Shown here: piece after piece, positions 33,950 through 48,000 of the stretch
Layout: every line of letters starts with the position of its first letter
Numbering within the stretch: the first letter of the stretch is position 1
Assembly (NCBI GenBank): GCA_963965975.1
Contig: OZ014418.1
Span: forward strand, 7,584,775-7,648,774
Direction of reading: 5' to 3'
Source of the DNA: Xestospongia bergquistia
Taxonomy: Eukaryota > Porifera > Demospongiae > Haplosclerida > Petrosiidae
Length of the DNA: 64,000 nt
Translations under genes and position numbers: made by a program
Notes under the pieces: generated by a model
The model's database searches: none
The model's input: only the letters and a program-made list of their open reading frames with translations
What the model was told of the DNA's origin: nothing

Positions 33950-36900
33950 GTTCCATATATACAACTCTGGACTGTCTCGATTATTTTAACTGTGATGCTG
34001 GTAATCATATTCATAGGTGCCATTAATGAGATTCATAACCGTACACAATGCGCCGCACAAGAGGCTGAAGACAAAATCTGCAGTACATATAAAAGGAAAC
34101 TAAAGCAGTCATGAGTGCCAGTGTGTTGTGGGCCAGCGTTTTGCAATCCATCAGACCTCTGAGATGGTTACCAGCATACTCTACGGAGTATCTGAAAGGC
34201 TGACTAGGATAGGGCTGGTAGTCTCCCTTTTATTCTTGTCCCTTATAAATTTTTGTTTCTTATAGTTTTAATTATTTAAACAGCCAATTTAGTTGACCAT
34301 TACTGGTCAGTTATTGTTAATGAGATTCACAGGCGCCCCACAAGAGCATGAAGACAATCTTCAGTACATATATAAAGAAACTGAGATGGTTAGCAGCATA
34401 CTCTTTGGAGTGTCCCAAAGGCCGACTAAAGAATAGGGCTGGTAGTCCCTCTTTAAACAAGATGAGGTATGTGTATTTGTGGGGCCCAGTTCCTGCTTAA
34501 ATAGGATAAGTTTATTCTTGTCTCTTAAAAAAAAATAGTTTCTTATAGTTTTAGATATTTAAACAGCCAGTTTAGTTCACTGTTGCTGGTCAGTTATCGT
34601 TAATGAGATTCATAGGCGCCCCACAAGAGCATGAAGACAATCTTCAGTACATATATAAAGGAACTGAAACAGTTGTGATTGCCAGTGTGTTGTGGGCCAA
34701 TGCATCAGATGCATCAGACCTCTGAGATTGTTACCAGCATACTCTTTGGAGTATCCCAAAGGCCGCCTGGAGAAAAAAAGGCTGGTAGTCTCTCTTTAAA
34801 CGAGATGAGGCTGGTGTATTTGTGGGGCCTGATTTCTACTTAAATGGGATAAGTTTTATTCTTGTCCCTTAAAAAATAAGTTTCTTAAAGTTTTAATTGT
34901 TTGAACAGCCAATTTAGTTGACCATTGCTGGTCAGTTATCGTTAATGAGATTCATAGGCGCCCCACAAGAGCATGAAGACAATCTTCAGTACATATATAA
35001 AGGAACTGAACAGTTGCGATTGCCAGTGTGTTGTGGGCCAATGCATTAGACCTCTGAGATAGTTACCAGCATACTCTTTGGAGTATCCCAAAGGCTGACT
35101 GGAGAAAAAAGGCTGGTAGTCTCTCTTTAAACGAGATGAGGCTGGTGTATTTGTGGGGCCTGATTTCTACTTAAATGGGATAAGTTTTATTCTTGTCCCT
35201 TAAAAAATAAGTTTCTTATTAAAAAGCCAATTTAGTTGACCATTGCTGGTCAGTTATCGTTAATGAGATTCATAGGCGCCCCACAAGAGCATGAAGACAA
35301 TCTTCAGTACATATATAAAGGAACTGAAACAGTTGTGATTGCCAGTGTGTTGTGGGCCAATGCATCAGATGCATCAGACCTCTGAGATTGTTACCAGCAT
35401 ACTCTTTGGAGTATCCCAAAGGCCGCCAGGAGAAAAAAGGCTGGTAGTCTCTCTTTAAACGAGATGAGGCTGGTGTATTTGTGGGGCCTGATTTCTACTT
35501 AAATGGGATAAGTTTTATTCTTGTCCCTTAAAAAATAAGTTTCTTAAAGTTGCATCAGACCTCTGAGATTGTTACCAGCATACTCTTTGGAGTATCCCAA
35601 AGGCCGCCAGGAGAAAAAAGGCTGGTAGTCTCTCTTTAAACGAGATGAGGCTGGTGTATTTGTGGGGCCTGATTTCTACTTAAATGGGATAAGTTTTATT
35701 CTTGTCCCTTAAAAAATAAGTTTCTTAAAGTTGCATCAGACCTCTGAGATTGTTACCAGCATACTCTTTGGAGTATCCCAAAGGCCGACTGGAGAAAAAA
35801 GGCTGGTAGTCTCTCTTTAAACGAGATGAGGCTGGTGTATTTGTGGGGCCTGATTGTACTTAAATGGGATAAGTTTTATTCTTGTCCCTTATAAAAATAA
35901 GTTTCTTAAAGTTTTAATTGTTTAAACAGCCAATTTAGTTGACCATTGCTGGTCAGTTATCGTTAATGAGATTCATAGGCGCCCCACAAGAGCATGAAGA
36001 CAATCTTCAGTACATATATAAAGGAACTGAAACAGTTGTGATTGCCAGTGTGTTGTGGGCCAATGCATCAGATGCATCAGACCTCTGAGATTGTTACCAG
36101 CATACTCTTTGGAGTATCCCAAAGGCCGCCTGGAGAAAAAAAGGCTGGTAGTCTCTCTTTAAACGAGATGAGGCTGGTGTATTTGTGGGGCCTGATTTCT
36201 ACTTAAATGGATAAGTTTTATTCTTGTCCCTTAAAAAATAAGTTTCTTAAAGTTTTAATTGTTTAAACAGCCAATTTAGTTGACCATTGCTGGTCAGTTA
36301 TCGTTAATGATCAGACCTCTGAGATTGTTACCAGCACACTCATTGGAGTATCCCAAAGGCCGACTGGAGAAAAAAGGCTGGTAGTCTCTCTTTAAACGAG
36401 ATGAGGCTGGTATATTTGTGGGGCCTGATTTCTACTTAAATGGGATAAGTTTTATTCTTGTCCCTTAAAAAATAAGTTTCTTAAAGTTTTAATTGTTTGA
36501 ACAGCCAATTTAGTTGACCATTGCTGGTCAGTTATCGTTAATGAGATTCATAGGCGCCCCACAAGAGCATGAAGACAATCTTCAGTACATATATAAAGGA
36601 ACTGAACAGTTGAGATTGCCAGTGTGTTGTGGGCCAATGCATCAGACCTCTGAGATAGTTACCAGCATACTCTTTGGAGTATCCCAAAGGCTGACTGGAG
36701 AAAAAAGGCTGGTAGTCTCTCTTTAAACGAGATGAGGCTGGTGTATTTGTGGGGCCTGATTTCTACTTAAATGGGATAAGTTTTATTCTTGTCCCTTAAA
36801 AAATAAGTTTCTTAAAGTTTTAATTGTTTAAACAGCCAATTTAGTTGACCATTGCTGGTCAGTTATCGTTAATGAGATTCATAGGCGCCCCACAAGAGCA

Positions 36901-38228
36901 TGAAGACAATCTTCAGTACATATATAAAGGAACTGAAACAGTTGTGATTGCCAGTGTGTTGTGGGCCAATGCATCAGATGCATCAGACCTCTGAGATTGT
37001 TACCAGCATACTCTTTGGAGTATCCCAAAGGCCGCCAGGAGAAAAAAGGCTGGTAGTCTCTCTTTAAACGAGATGAGGCTGGTGTATTTGTGGGGCCTGA
37101 TTTCTACTTAAATGGGATAAGTTTTATTCTTGTCCCTTAAAAAATAAGTTTCTTAAAGTGGCATCAGACCTCTGAGATTGTTACCAGCATACTCTTTGGA
37201 GTATCCCAAAGGCCGACTGGAGAAAAAAGGCTGGTAGTCTCTCTTTAAACGAGATGAGGCTGGTGTATTTGTGGGGCCTGATTGTACTTAAATGGGATAA
37301 GTTTTATTCTTGTCCCTTATAAAAATAAGTTTCTTAAAGTTTTAATTGTTTAAACAGCCAATTTAGTTGACCATTGCTGGTCAGTTATCGTTAATGAGAT
37401 TCATAGGCGCCCCACAAGAGCATGAAGACAATCTTCAGTACATATATAAAGGAACTGAAACAGTTGTGATTGCCAGTGTGTTGTGGGCCAATGCATCAGA
37501 TGCATCAGACCTCTGAGATTGTTACCAGCATACTCTTTGGAGTATCCCAAAGGCCTCCTGGAGAAAAAAAGGCTGGTAGTCTCTCTTTAAACGAGATGAG
37601 GCTGGTGTATTTGTGGGTCCTGATTTCTACTTAAATGGGATAAGTTTTATTCTTGTCCCTTAAAAAATAAGTTTCTTAAAGTTTTAATTGTTTAAACAGC
37701 CAATTTAGTTGACCATTGCTGGTCAGTTATCGTTAATGATCAGACCTCTGAGATTGTTACCAGCACACTCATTGGAGTATCCCAAAGGCCGACTGGAGGA
37801 AAAAGGCTGGTAGTCTCTCTTTAAACGAGATGAGGCTGGTGTATTTGTGGGGCCTGATTTCTACTTAAATGGGACAAGTTTTATTCTTGTCCCTTAAAAA
37901 ATAAGTTTCTTAAAGTTTTAATTGTTTAAACAGCCAATTTAGTTGACCATTGCTGGTCAGTTATCGTTAATGAGATTCATAGGCGCCCCACAAGAGCATG
38001 AAGACAATCTTCATTACATATATAAAGGACCTGAAACAGTTGCGATTGCCAGGGTGTTGTGGGCCAATGCATCACACCTCTGAGATTGTTACCAGCATAC
38101 TCATTGGAGTATCCCAAAGGCAGACTGGAGAAAAAAGGCTGGTAGTCTCTCTTTAAACGAGATGAGGCTGGTGTATTTTATTCTTGTCCTTTAAAAAATA
38201 AGTTTCTTAAAGTTTTAATTGTTTAAAC
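33950..38228 (+). repeat. satellite A array, higher-order repeat copy 1
   Basis: About 15 tandem units of two lengths: full (~330-340 bp) and short (~190 bp, starting at GCATCAGACCTCTGAG). The full unit contains several exact small inverted repeats: TGACCATTGCTGGTCA, TGAAGACAATCTTCA, AACTGAAACAGTT, ATGCATCAGATGCAT and ATACTCTTTGGAGTAT. The first unit (33,950-34,240) is diverged and may be the array edge. The higher-order copy proper starts at CTGCAG 34,078 and is followed by satellite B at 38,229. Confidence 0.92.
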
Positions 38229-38773
38229 TTTTTTGGTGACTAAGGGGTTAAAATACGCGTGTTTTTGGCACCAAATAATGTAAGAAATAAAAGGGTTAAA
38301 TTAAAAAAAAATTTGGCTCCAAAAAACTTAGAAATTATTACTGAAACTTTCCAAGCTTTTTGGGTGACTACGGGGTTAAAATACGATTGTTTTAGGCGCC
38401 AAATAACGTATTAAACAAAGGGTTAAATTTAAAAAATTTTATGCGCCAAAAAAAACTTAGAAATTATGACTGAAATTTTTCCAAACTTTTTGGGTGACTA
38501 AGGGGTTAAAATACGCGTATTTTAGGCGCTAAATTACGTAGGAAATAAAGGGTTAAATTTAAAAAATTTTTGGCGCCAAAAAACTTTGAAAATATGGCTT
38601 AAATTTTTCGAAACTTTTTGGGTGACTAAGGGGTTAAAATACGCGTATTTTTGGCGCCAAATAACGTAGGAAATAAAGGGTTAAACTTAAAATTTTGGCG
38701 CCAAAAAACTTAGAAATTATGACTGAAGTTTTTCCAAACTTTTTGGGTGACTAAGGGGTTAAAATACGCGTAT
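38229..38773 (+). repeat. satellite B block between higher-order copies 1 and 2
   Basis: About four units of 125-128 bp: GGGTGACTAAGGGGTTAAAA, then TACGCGTATTTTAGGCGCC, TAACGTAGGAAATAAAGGG and TTTTGGCGCCAAAA. It ends abruptly inside a unit at TACGCGTAT, where the next satellite A copy begins. Confidence 0.92.
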
Positions 38774-41700
38774 CTGCAGTACATATAAAAGGAAACTAAA
38801 GCAGTCATGAGTGCCAGTGTGTTGTGGGCCAGCGTTTTGCAATCCATCAGACCTCTGAGATGGTTACCAGCATACTCTACGGAGTATCTGAAAGGCTGAC
38901 TAGGATAGGGCTGGTAGTCTCCCTTTTATTCTTGTCCCTTATAAATTTTTGTTTCTTATAGTTTTAATTATTTAAACAGCCAATTTAGTTGACCATTACT
39001 GGTCAGTTATTGTTAATGAGATTCACAGGCGCCCCACAAGAGCATGAAGACAATCTTCAGTACATATATAAAGAAACTGAGATGGTTAGCAGCATACTCT
39101 TTGGAGTGTCCCAAAGGCCGACTAAAGAATAGGGCTGGTAGTCCCTCTTTAAACAAGATGAGGTATGTGTATTTGTGGGGCCCAGTTCCTGCTTAAATAG
39201 GATAAGTTTATTCTTGTCTCTTAAAAAAAAATAGTTTCTTATAGTTTTAGATATTTAAACAGCCAGTTTAGTTCACTGTTGCTGGTCAGTTATCGTTAAT
39301 GAGATTCATAGGCGCCCCACAAGAGCATGAAGACAATCTTCAGTACATATATAAAGGAACTGAAACAGTTGTGATTGCCAGTGTGTTGTGGGCCAATGCA
39401 TCAGATGCATCAGACCTCTGAGATTGTTACCAGCATACTCTTTGGAGTATCCCAAAGGCCGCCTGGAGAAAAAAAGGCTGGTAGTCTCTCTTTAAACGAG
39501 ATGAGGCTGGTGTATTTGTGGGGCCTGATTTCTACTTAAATGGGATAAGTTTTATTCTTGTCCCTTAAAAAATAAGTTTCTTAAAGTTTTAATTGTTTGA
39601 ACAGCCAATTTAGTTGACCATTGCTGGTCAGTTATCGTTAATGAGATTCATAGGCGCCCCACAAGAGCATGAAGACAATCTTCAGTACATATATAAAGGA
39701 ACTGAACAGTTGCGATTGCCAGTGTGTTGTGGGCCAATGCATTAGACCTCTGAGATAGTTACCAGCATACTCTTTGGAGTATCCCAAAGGCTGACTGGAG
39801 AAAAAAGGCTGGTAGTCTCTCTTTAAACGAGATGAGGCTGGTGTATTTGTGGGGCCTGATTTCTACTTAAATGGGATAAGTTTTATTCTTGTCCCTTAAA
39901 AAATAAGTTTCTTATTAAAAAGCCAATTTAGTTGACCATTGCTGGTCAGTTATCGTTAATGAGATTCATAGGCGCCCCACAAGAGCATGAAGACAATCTT
40001 CAGTACATATATAAAGGAACTGAAACAGTTGTGATTGCCAGTGTGTTGTGGGCCAATGCATCAGATGCATCAGACCTCTGAGATTGTTACCAGCATACTC
40101 TTTGGAGTATCCCAAAGGCCGCCAGGAGAAAAAAGGCTGGTAGTCTCTCTTTAAACGAGATGAGGCTGGTGTATTTGTGGGGCCTGATTTCTACTTAAAT
40201 GGGATAAGTTTTATTCTTGTCCCTTAAAAAATAAGTTTCTTAAAGTTGCATCAGACCTCTGAGATTGTTACCAGCATACTCTTTGGAGTATCCCAAAGGC
40301 CGCCAGGAGAAAAAAGGCTGGTAGTCTCTCTTTAAACGAGATGAGGCTGGTGTATTTGTGGGGCCTGATTTCTACTTAAATGGGATAAGTTTTATTCTTG
40401 TCCCTTAAAAAATAAGTTTCTTAAAGTTGCATCAGACCTCTGAGATTGTTACCAGCATACTCTTTGGAGTATCCCAAAGGCCGACTGGAGAAAAAAGGCT
40501 GGTAGTCTCTCTTTAAACGAGATGAGGCTGGTGTATTTGTGGGGCCTGATTGTACTTAAATGGGATAAGTTTTATTCTTGTCCCTTATAAAAATAAGTTT
40601 CTTAAAGTTTTAATTGTTTAAACAGCCAATTTAGTTGACCATTGCTGGTCAGTTATCGTTAATGAGATTCATAGGCGCCCCACAAGAGCATGAAGACAAT
40701 CTTCAGTACATATATAAAGGAACTGAAACAGTTGTGATTGCCAGTGTGTTGTGGGCCAATGCATCAGATGCATCAGACCTCTGAGATTGTTACCAGCATA
40801 CTCTTTGGAGTATCCCAAAGGCCGCCTGGAGAAAAAAAGGCTGGTAGTCTCTCTTTAAACGAGATGAGGCTGGTGTATTTGTGGGGCCTGATTTCTACTT
40901 AAATGGATAAGTTTTATTCTTGTCCCTTAAAAAATAAGTTTCTTAAAGTTTTAATTGTTTAAACAGCCAATTTAGTTGACCATTGCTGGTCAGTTATCGT
41001 TAATGATCAGACCTCTGAGATTGTTACCAGCACACTCATTGGAGTATCCCAAAGGCCGACTGGAGAAAAAAGGCTGGTAGTCTCTCTTTAAACGAGATGA
41101 GGCTGGTATATTTGTGGGGCCTGATTTCTACTTAAATGGGATAAGTTTTATTCTTGTCCCTTAAAAAATAAGTTTCTTAAAGTTTTAATTGTTTGAACAG
41201 CCAATTTAGTTGACCATTGCTGGTCAGTTATCGTTAATGAGATTCATAGGCGCCCCACAAGAGCATGAAGACAATCTTCAGTACATATATAAAGGAACTG
41301 AACAGTTGAGATTGCCAGTGTGTTGTGGGCCAATGCATCAGACCTCTGAGATAGTTACCAGCATACTCTTTGGAGTATCCCAAAGGCTGACTGGAGAAAA
41401 AAGGCTGGTAGTCTCTCTTTAAACGAGATGAGGCTGGTGTATTTGTGGGGCCTGATTTCTACTTAAATGGGATAAGTTTTATTCTTGTCCCTTAAAAAAT
41501 AAGTTTCTTAAAGTTTTAATTGTTTAAACAGCCAATTTAGTTGACCATTGCTGGTCAGTTATCGTTAATGAGATTCATAGGCGCCCCACAAGAGCATGAA
41601 GACAATCTTCAGTACATATATAAAGGAACTGAAACAGTTGTGATTGCCAGTGTGTTGTGGGCCAATGCATCAGATGCATCAGACCTCTGAGATTGTTACC

Positions 41701-44533
41701 AGCATACTCTTTGGAGTATCCCAAAGGCCGCCAGGAGAAAAAAGGCTGGTAGTCTCTCTTTAAACGAGATGAGGCTGGTGTATTTGTGGGGCCTGATTTC
41801 TACTTAAATGGGATAAGTTTTATTCTTGTCCCTTAAAAAATAAGTTTCTTAAAGTGGCATCAGACCTCTGAGATTGTTACCAGCATACTCTTTGGAGTAT
41901 CCCAAAGGCCGACTGGAGAAAAAAGGCTGGTAGTCTCTCTTTAAACGAGATGAGGCTGGTGTATTTGTGGGGCCTGATTTCTACTTAAATGGGATAAGTT
42001 TTATTCTTGTCCCTTAAAAAATAAGTTTCTTAAAGTTGCATCAGACCTCTGAGATTGTTACCAGCATACTCTTTGGAGTATCCCAAAGGCCGACTGGAGA
42101 AAAAAGGCTGGTAGTCTCTCTTTAAACGAGATGAGGCTGGTGTATTTGTGGGGCCTGATTGTACTTAAATGGGATAAGTTTTATTCTTGTCCCTTATAAA
42201 AATAAGTTTCTTAAAGTTTTAATTGTTTAAACAGCCAATTTAGTTGACCATTGCTGGTCAGTTATCGTTAATGAGATTCATAGGCGCCCCACAAGAGCAT
42301 GAAGACAATCTTCAGTACATATATAAAGGAACTGAAACAGTTGTGATTGCCAGTGTGTTGTGGGCCAATGCATCAGATGCATCAGACCTCTGAGATTGTT
42401 ACCAGCATACTCTTTGGAGTATCCCAAAGGCCGCCTGGAGAAAAAAAGGCTGGTAGTCTCTCTTTAAACGAGATGAGGCTGGTGTATTTGTGGGGCCTGA
42501 TTTCTACTTAAATGGATAAGTTTTATTCTTGTCCCTTAAAAAATAAGTTTCTTAAAGTTTTAATTGTTTAAACAGCCAATTTAGTTGACCATTGCTGGTC
42601 AGTTATCGTTAATGATCAGACCTCTGAGATTGTTACCAGCACACTCATTGGAGTATCCCAAAGGCCGACTGGAGAAAAAAGGCTGGTAGTCTCTCTTTAA
42701 ACGAGATGAGGCTGGTATATTTGTGGGGCCTGATTTCTACTTAAATGGGATAAGTTTTATTCTTGTCCCTTAAAAAATAAGTTTCTTAAAGTTTTAATTG
42801 TTTGAACAGCCAATTTAGTTGACCATTGCTGGTCAGTTATCGTTAATGAGATTCATAGGCGCCCCACAAGAGCATGAAGACAATCTTCAGTACATATATA
42901 AAGGAACTGAACAGTTGAGATTGCCAGTGTGTTGTGGGCCAATGCATCAGACCTCTGAGATAGTTACCAGCATACTCTTTGGAGTATCCCAAAGGCTGAC
43001 TGGAGAAAAAAGGCTGGTAGTCTCTCTTTAAACGAGATGAGGCTGGTGTATTTGTGGGGCCTGATTTCTACTTAAATGGGATAAGTTTTATTCTTGTCCC
43101 TTAAAAAATAAGTTTCTTAAAGTTTTAATTGTTTAAACAGCCAATTTAGTTGACCATTGCTGGTCAGTTATCGTTAATGAGATTCATAGGCGCCCCACAA
43201 GAGCATGAAGACAATCTTCAGTACATATATAAAGGAACTGAAACAGTTGTGATTGCCAGTGTGTTGTGGGCCAATGCATCAGATGCATCAGACCTCTGAG
43301 ATTGTTACCAGCATACTCTTTGGAGTATCCCAAAGGCCGCCAGGAGAAAAAAGGCTGGTAGTCTCTCTTTAAACGAGATGAGGCTGGTGTATTTGTGGGG
43401 CCTGATTTCTACTTAAATGGGATAAGTTTTATTCTTGTCCCTTAAAAAATAAGTTTCTTAAAGTGGCATCAGACCTCTGAGATTGTTACCAGCATACTCT
43501 TTGGAGTATCCCAAAGGCCGACTGGAGAAAAAAGGCTGGTAGTCTCTCTTTAAACGAGATGAGGCTGGTGTATTTGTGGGGCCTGATTGTACTTAAATGG
43601 GATAAGTTTTATTCTTGTCCCTTATAAAAATAAGTTTCTTAAAGTTTTAATTGTTTAAACAGCCAATTTAGTTGACCATTGCTGGTCAGTTATCGTTAAT
43701 GAGATTCATAGGCGCCCCACAAGAGCATGAAGACAATCTTCAGTACATATATAAAGGAACTGAAACAGTTGTGATTGCCAGTGTGTTGTGGGCCAATGCA
43801 TCAGATGCATCAGACCTCTGAGATTGTTACCAGCATACTCTTTGGAGTATCCCAAAGGCCGCCTGGAGAAAAAAAGGCTGGTAGTCTCTCTTTAAACGAG
43901 ATGAGGCTGGTGTATTTGTGGGTCCTGATTTCTACTTAAATGGGATAAGTTTTATTCTTGTCCCTTAAAAAATAAGTTTCTTAAAGTTTTAATTGTTTAA
44001 ACAGCCAATTTAGTTGACCATTGCTGGTCAGTTATCGTTAATGATCAGACCTCTGAGATTGTTACCAGCACACTCATTGGAGTATCCCAAAGGCCGACTG
44101 GAGGAAAAAGGCTGGTAGTCTCTCTTTAAACGAGATGAGGCTGGTGTATTTGTGGGGCCTGATTTCTACTTAAATGGGACAAGTTTTATTCTTGTCCCTT
44201 AAAAAATAAGTTTCTTAAAGTTTTAATTGTTTAAACAGCCAATTTAGTTGACCATTGCTGGTCAGTTATCGTTAATGAGAATCATAGGCGCCCCACAAGA
44301 GCATGAAGACAATCTTCATTACATATATAAAGGACCTGAAACAGTTGCGATTGCCAGGGTGTTGTGGGCCAATGCATCACACCTCTGAGATTGTTACCAG
44401 CATACTCATTGGAGTATCCCAAAGGCAGACTGGAGAAAAAAGGCTGGTAGTCTCTCTTTAAACGAGATGAGGCTGGTGTATTTTATTCTTGTCCTTTAAA
44501 AAATAAGTTTCTTAAAGTTTTAATTGTTTAAAC
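38774..44533 (+). repeat. satellite A array, higher-order repeat copy 2
   Basis: Nearly identical to copy 1 with a constant offset of 4,696 bp. Past an internal direct duplication of 1,609 bp (about 40.25-41.86 and 41.86-43.47 kb) the offset becomes 6,305 bp. The duplication contains the same order of full and short units twice, as expected from unequal exchange. Confidence 0.92.
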
Positions 44534-45078
44534 TTTTTTGGTGACTAAGGGGTTAAAATACGCGTGTTTTTGGCACCAAATAATGTAAGAAATAAAAGGG
44601 TTAAATTAAAAAAAAATTTGGCTCCAAAAAACTTAGAAATTATTACTGAAACTTTCCAAGCTTTTTGGGTGACTACGGGGTTAAAATACGATTGTTTTAG
44701 GCGCCAAATAACGTATTAAACAAAGGGTTAAATTTAAAAAATTTTATGCGCCAAAAAAAACTTAGAAATTATGACTGAAATTTTTCCAAACTTTTTGGGT
44801 GACTAAGGGGTTAAAATACGCGTATTTTAGGCGCTAAATTACGTAGGAAATAAAGGGTTAAATTTAAAAAATTTTTGGCGCCAAAAAACTTTGAAAATAT
44901 GGCTTAAATTTTTCGAAACTTTTTGGGTGACTAAGGGGTTAAAATACGCGTATTTTTGGCGCCAAATAACGTAGGAAATAAAGGGTTAAACTTAAAATTT
45001 TGGCGCCAAAAAACTTAGAAATTATGACTGAAGTTTTTCCAAACTTTTTGGGTGACTAAGGGGTTAAAATACGCGTAT
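44534..45078 (+). repeat. satellite B block between higher-order copies 2 and 3
   Basis: The same 545-bp block as 38,229-38,773, with the same abrupt junction at TACGCGTAT followed by CTGCAG. This shows that A block plus B block is the duplicated unit. Confidence 0.92.
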
Positions 45079-48000
45079 CTGCAGTACATATAAAAGGAAA
45101 CTAAAGCAGTCATGAGTGCCAGTGTGTTGTGGGCCAGCGTTTTGCAATCCATCAGACCTCTGAGATGGTTACCAGCATACTCTACGGAGTATCTGAAAGG
45201 CTGACTAGGATAGGGCTGGTAGTCTCCCTTTTATTCTTGTCCCTTATAAATTTTTGTTTCTTATAGTTTTAATTATTTAAACAGCCAATTTAGTTGACCA
45301 TTACTGGTCAGTTATTGTTAATGAGATTCACAGGCGCCCCACAAGAGCATGAAGACAATCTTCAGTACATATATAAAGAAACTGAGATGGTTAGCAGCAT
45401 ACTCTTTGGAGTGTCCCAAAGGCCGACTAAAGAATAGGGCTGGTAGTCCCTCTTTAAACAAGATGAGGTATGTGTATTTGTGGGGCCCAGTTCCTGCTTA
45501 AATAGGATAAGTTTATTCTTGTCTCTTAAAAAAAAATAGTTTCTTATAGTTTTAGATATTTAAACAGCCAGTTTAGTTCACTGTTGCTGGTCAGTTATCG
45601 TTAATGAGATTCATAGGCGCCCCACAAGAGCATGAAGACAATCTTCAGTACATATATAAAGGAACTGAAACAGTTGTGATTGCCAGTGTGTTGTGGGCCA
45701 ATGCATCAGATGCATCAGACCTCTGAGATTGTTACCAGCATACTCTTTGGAGTATCCCAAAGGCCGCCTGGAGAAAAAAAGGCTGGTAGTCTCTCTTTAA
45801 ACGAGATGAGGCTGGTGTATTTGTGGGGCCTGATTTCTACTTAAATGGGATAAGTTTTATTCTTGTCCCTTAAAAAATAAGTTTCTTATTAAAAAGCCAA
45901 TTTAGTTGACCATTGCTGGTCAGTTATCGTTAATGAGATTCATAGGCGCCCCACAAGAGCATGAAGACAATCTTCAGTACATATATAAAGGAACTGAAAC
46001 AGTTGTGATTGCCAGTGTGTTGTGGGCCAATGCATCAGATGCATCAGACCTCTGAGATTGTTACCAGCATACCCTTTGGAGTATCCCAAAGGCCGCCAGG
46101 AGAAAAAAGGCTGGTAGTCTCTCTTTAAACGAGATGAGGCTGGTGTATTTGTGGGGCCTGATTTCTACTTAAATGGGATAAGTTTTATTCTTGTCCCTTA
46201 AAAAATAAGTTTCTTAAAGTTGCATCAGACCTCTGAGATTGTTACCAGCATACTCTTTGGAGTATCCCAAAGGCCGCCAGGAGAAAAAAGGCTGGTAGTC
46301 TCTCTTTAAACGAGATGAGGCTGGTGTATTTGTGGGGCCTGATTTCTACTTAAATGGGATAAGTTTTATTCTTGTCCCTTAAAAAATAAGTTTCTTAAAG
46401 TTGCATCAGACCTCTGAGATTGTTACCAGCATACTCTTTGGAGTATCCCAAAGGCCGACTGGAGAAAAAAGGCTGGTAGTCTCTCTTTAAACGAGATGAG
46501 GCTGGTGTATTTGTGGGGCCTGATTGTACTTAAATGGGATAAGTTTTATTCTTGTCCCTTATAAAAATAAGTTTCTTAAAGTTTTAATTGTTTAAACAGC
46601 CAATTTAGTTGACCATTGCTGGTCAGTTATCGTTAATGAGATTCATAGGTGCCCCACAAGAGCATGAAGACAATCTTCAGTACATATATAAAGGAACTGA
46701 AACAGTTGTGATTGCCAGTGTGTTGTGGGCCAATGCATCAGATGCATCAGACCTCTGAGATTGTTACCAGCATACTCTTTGGAGTATCCCAAAGGCCGCC
46801 TGGAGAAAAAAAGGCTGGTAGTCTCTCTTTAAACGAGATGAGGCTGGTGTATTTGTGGGGCCTGATTTCTACTTAAATGGATAAGTTTTATTCTTGTCCC
46901 TTAAAAAATAAGTTTCTTAAAGTTTTAATTGTTTAAACAGCCAATTTAGTTGACCATTGCTGGTCAGTTATCGTTAATGATCAGACCTCTGAGATTGTTA
47001 CCAGCACACTCATTGGAGTATCCCAAAGGCCGACTGGAGAAAAAAGGCTGGTAGTCTCTCTTTAAACGAGATGAGGCTGGTATATTTGTGGGGCCTGATT
47101 TCTACTTAAATGGGATAAGTTTTATTCTTGTCCCTTAAAAAATAAGTTTCTTAAAGTTTTAATTGTTTGAACAGCCAATTTAGTTGACCATTGCTGGTCA
47201 GTTATCGTTAATGAGATTCATAGGCGCCCCACAAGAGCATGAAGACAATCTTCAGTACATATATAAAGGAACTGAACAGTTGAGATTGCCAGTGTGTTGT
47301 GGGCCAATGCATCAGACCTCTGAGATAGTTACCAGCATACTCTTTGGAGTATCCCAAAGGCTGACTGGAGAAAAAAGGCTGGTAGTCTCTCTTTAAACGA
47401 GATGAGGCTGGTGTATTTGTGGGGCCTGATTTCTACTTAAATGGGATAAGTTTTATTCTTGTCCCTTAAAAAATAAGTTTCTTAAAGTTTTAATTGTTTA
47501 AACAGCCAATTTAGTTGACCATTGCTGGTCAGTTATCGTTAATGAGATTCATAGGCGCCCCACAAGAGCATGAAGACAATCTTCAGTACATATATAAAGG
47601 AACTGAAACAGTTGTGATTGCCAGTGTGTTGTGGGCCAATGCATCAGATGCATCAGACCTCTGAGATTGTTACCAGCATACTCTTTGGAGTATCCCAAAG
47701 GCCGCCAGGAGAAAAAAGGCTGGTAGTCTCTCTTTAAACGAGATGAGGCTGGTGTATTTGTGGGGCCTGATTTCTACTTAAATGGGATAAGTTTTATTCT
47801 TGTCCCTTAAAAAATAAGTTTCTTAAAGTGGCATCAGACCTCTGAGATTGTTACCAGCATACTCTTTGGAGTATCCCAAAGGCCGACTGGAGAAAAAAGG
47901 CTGGTAGTCTCTCTTTAAACGAGATGAGGCTGGTGTATTTGTGGGGCCTGATTGTACTTAAATGGGATAAGTTTTATTCTTGTCCCTTATAAAAATAAGT

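Noticed and set aside
36514-47396. Identical 70-codon open frame repeated four times (36,514; 41,210; 42,819; 47,184)
   Set aside because: It is the same satellite A unit variant copied by the higher-order duplications. Most other units have the frame broken by one-base indels, and composition and context are satellite-like.
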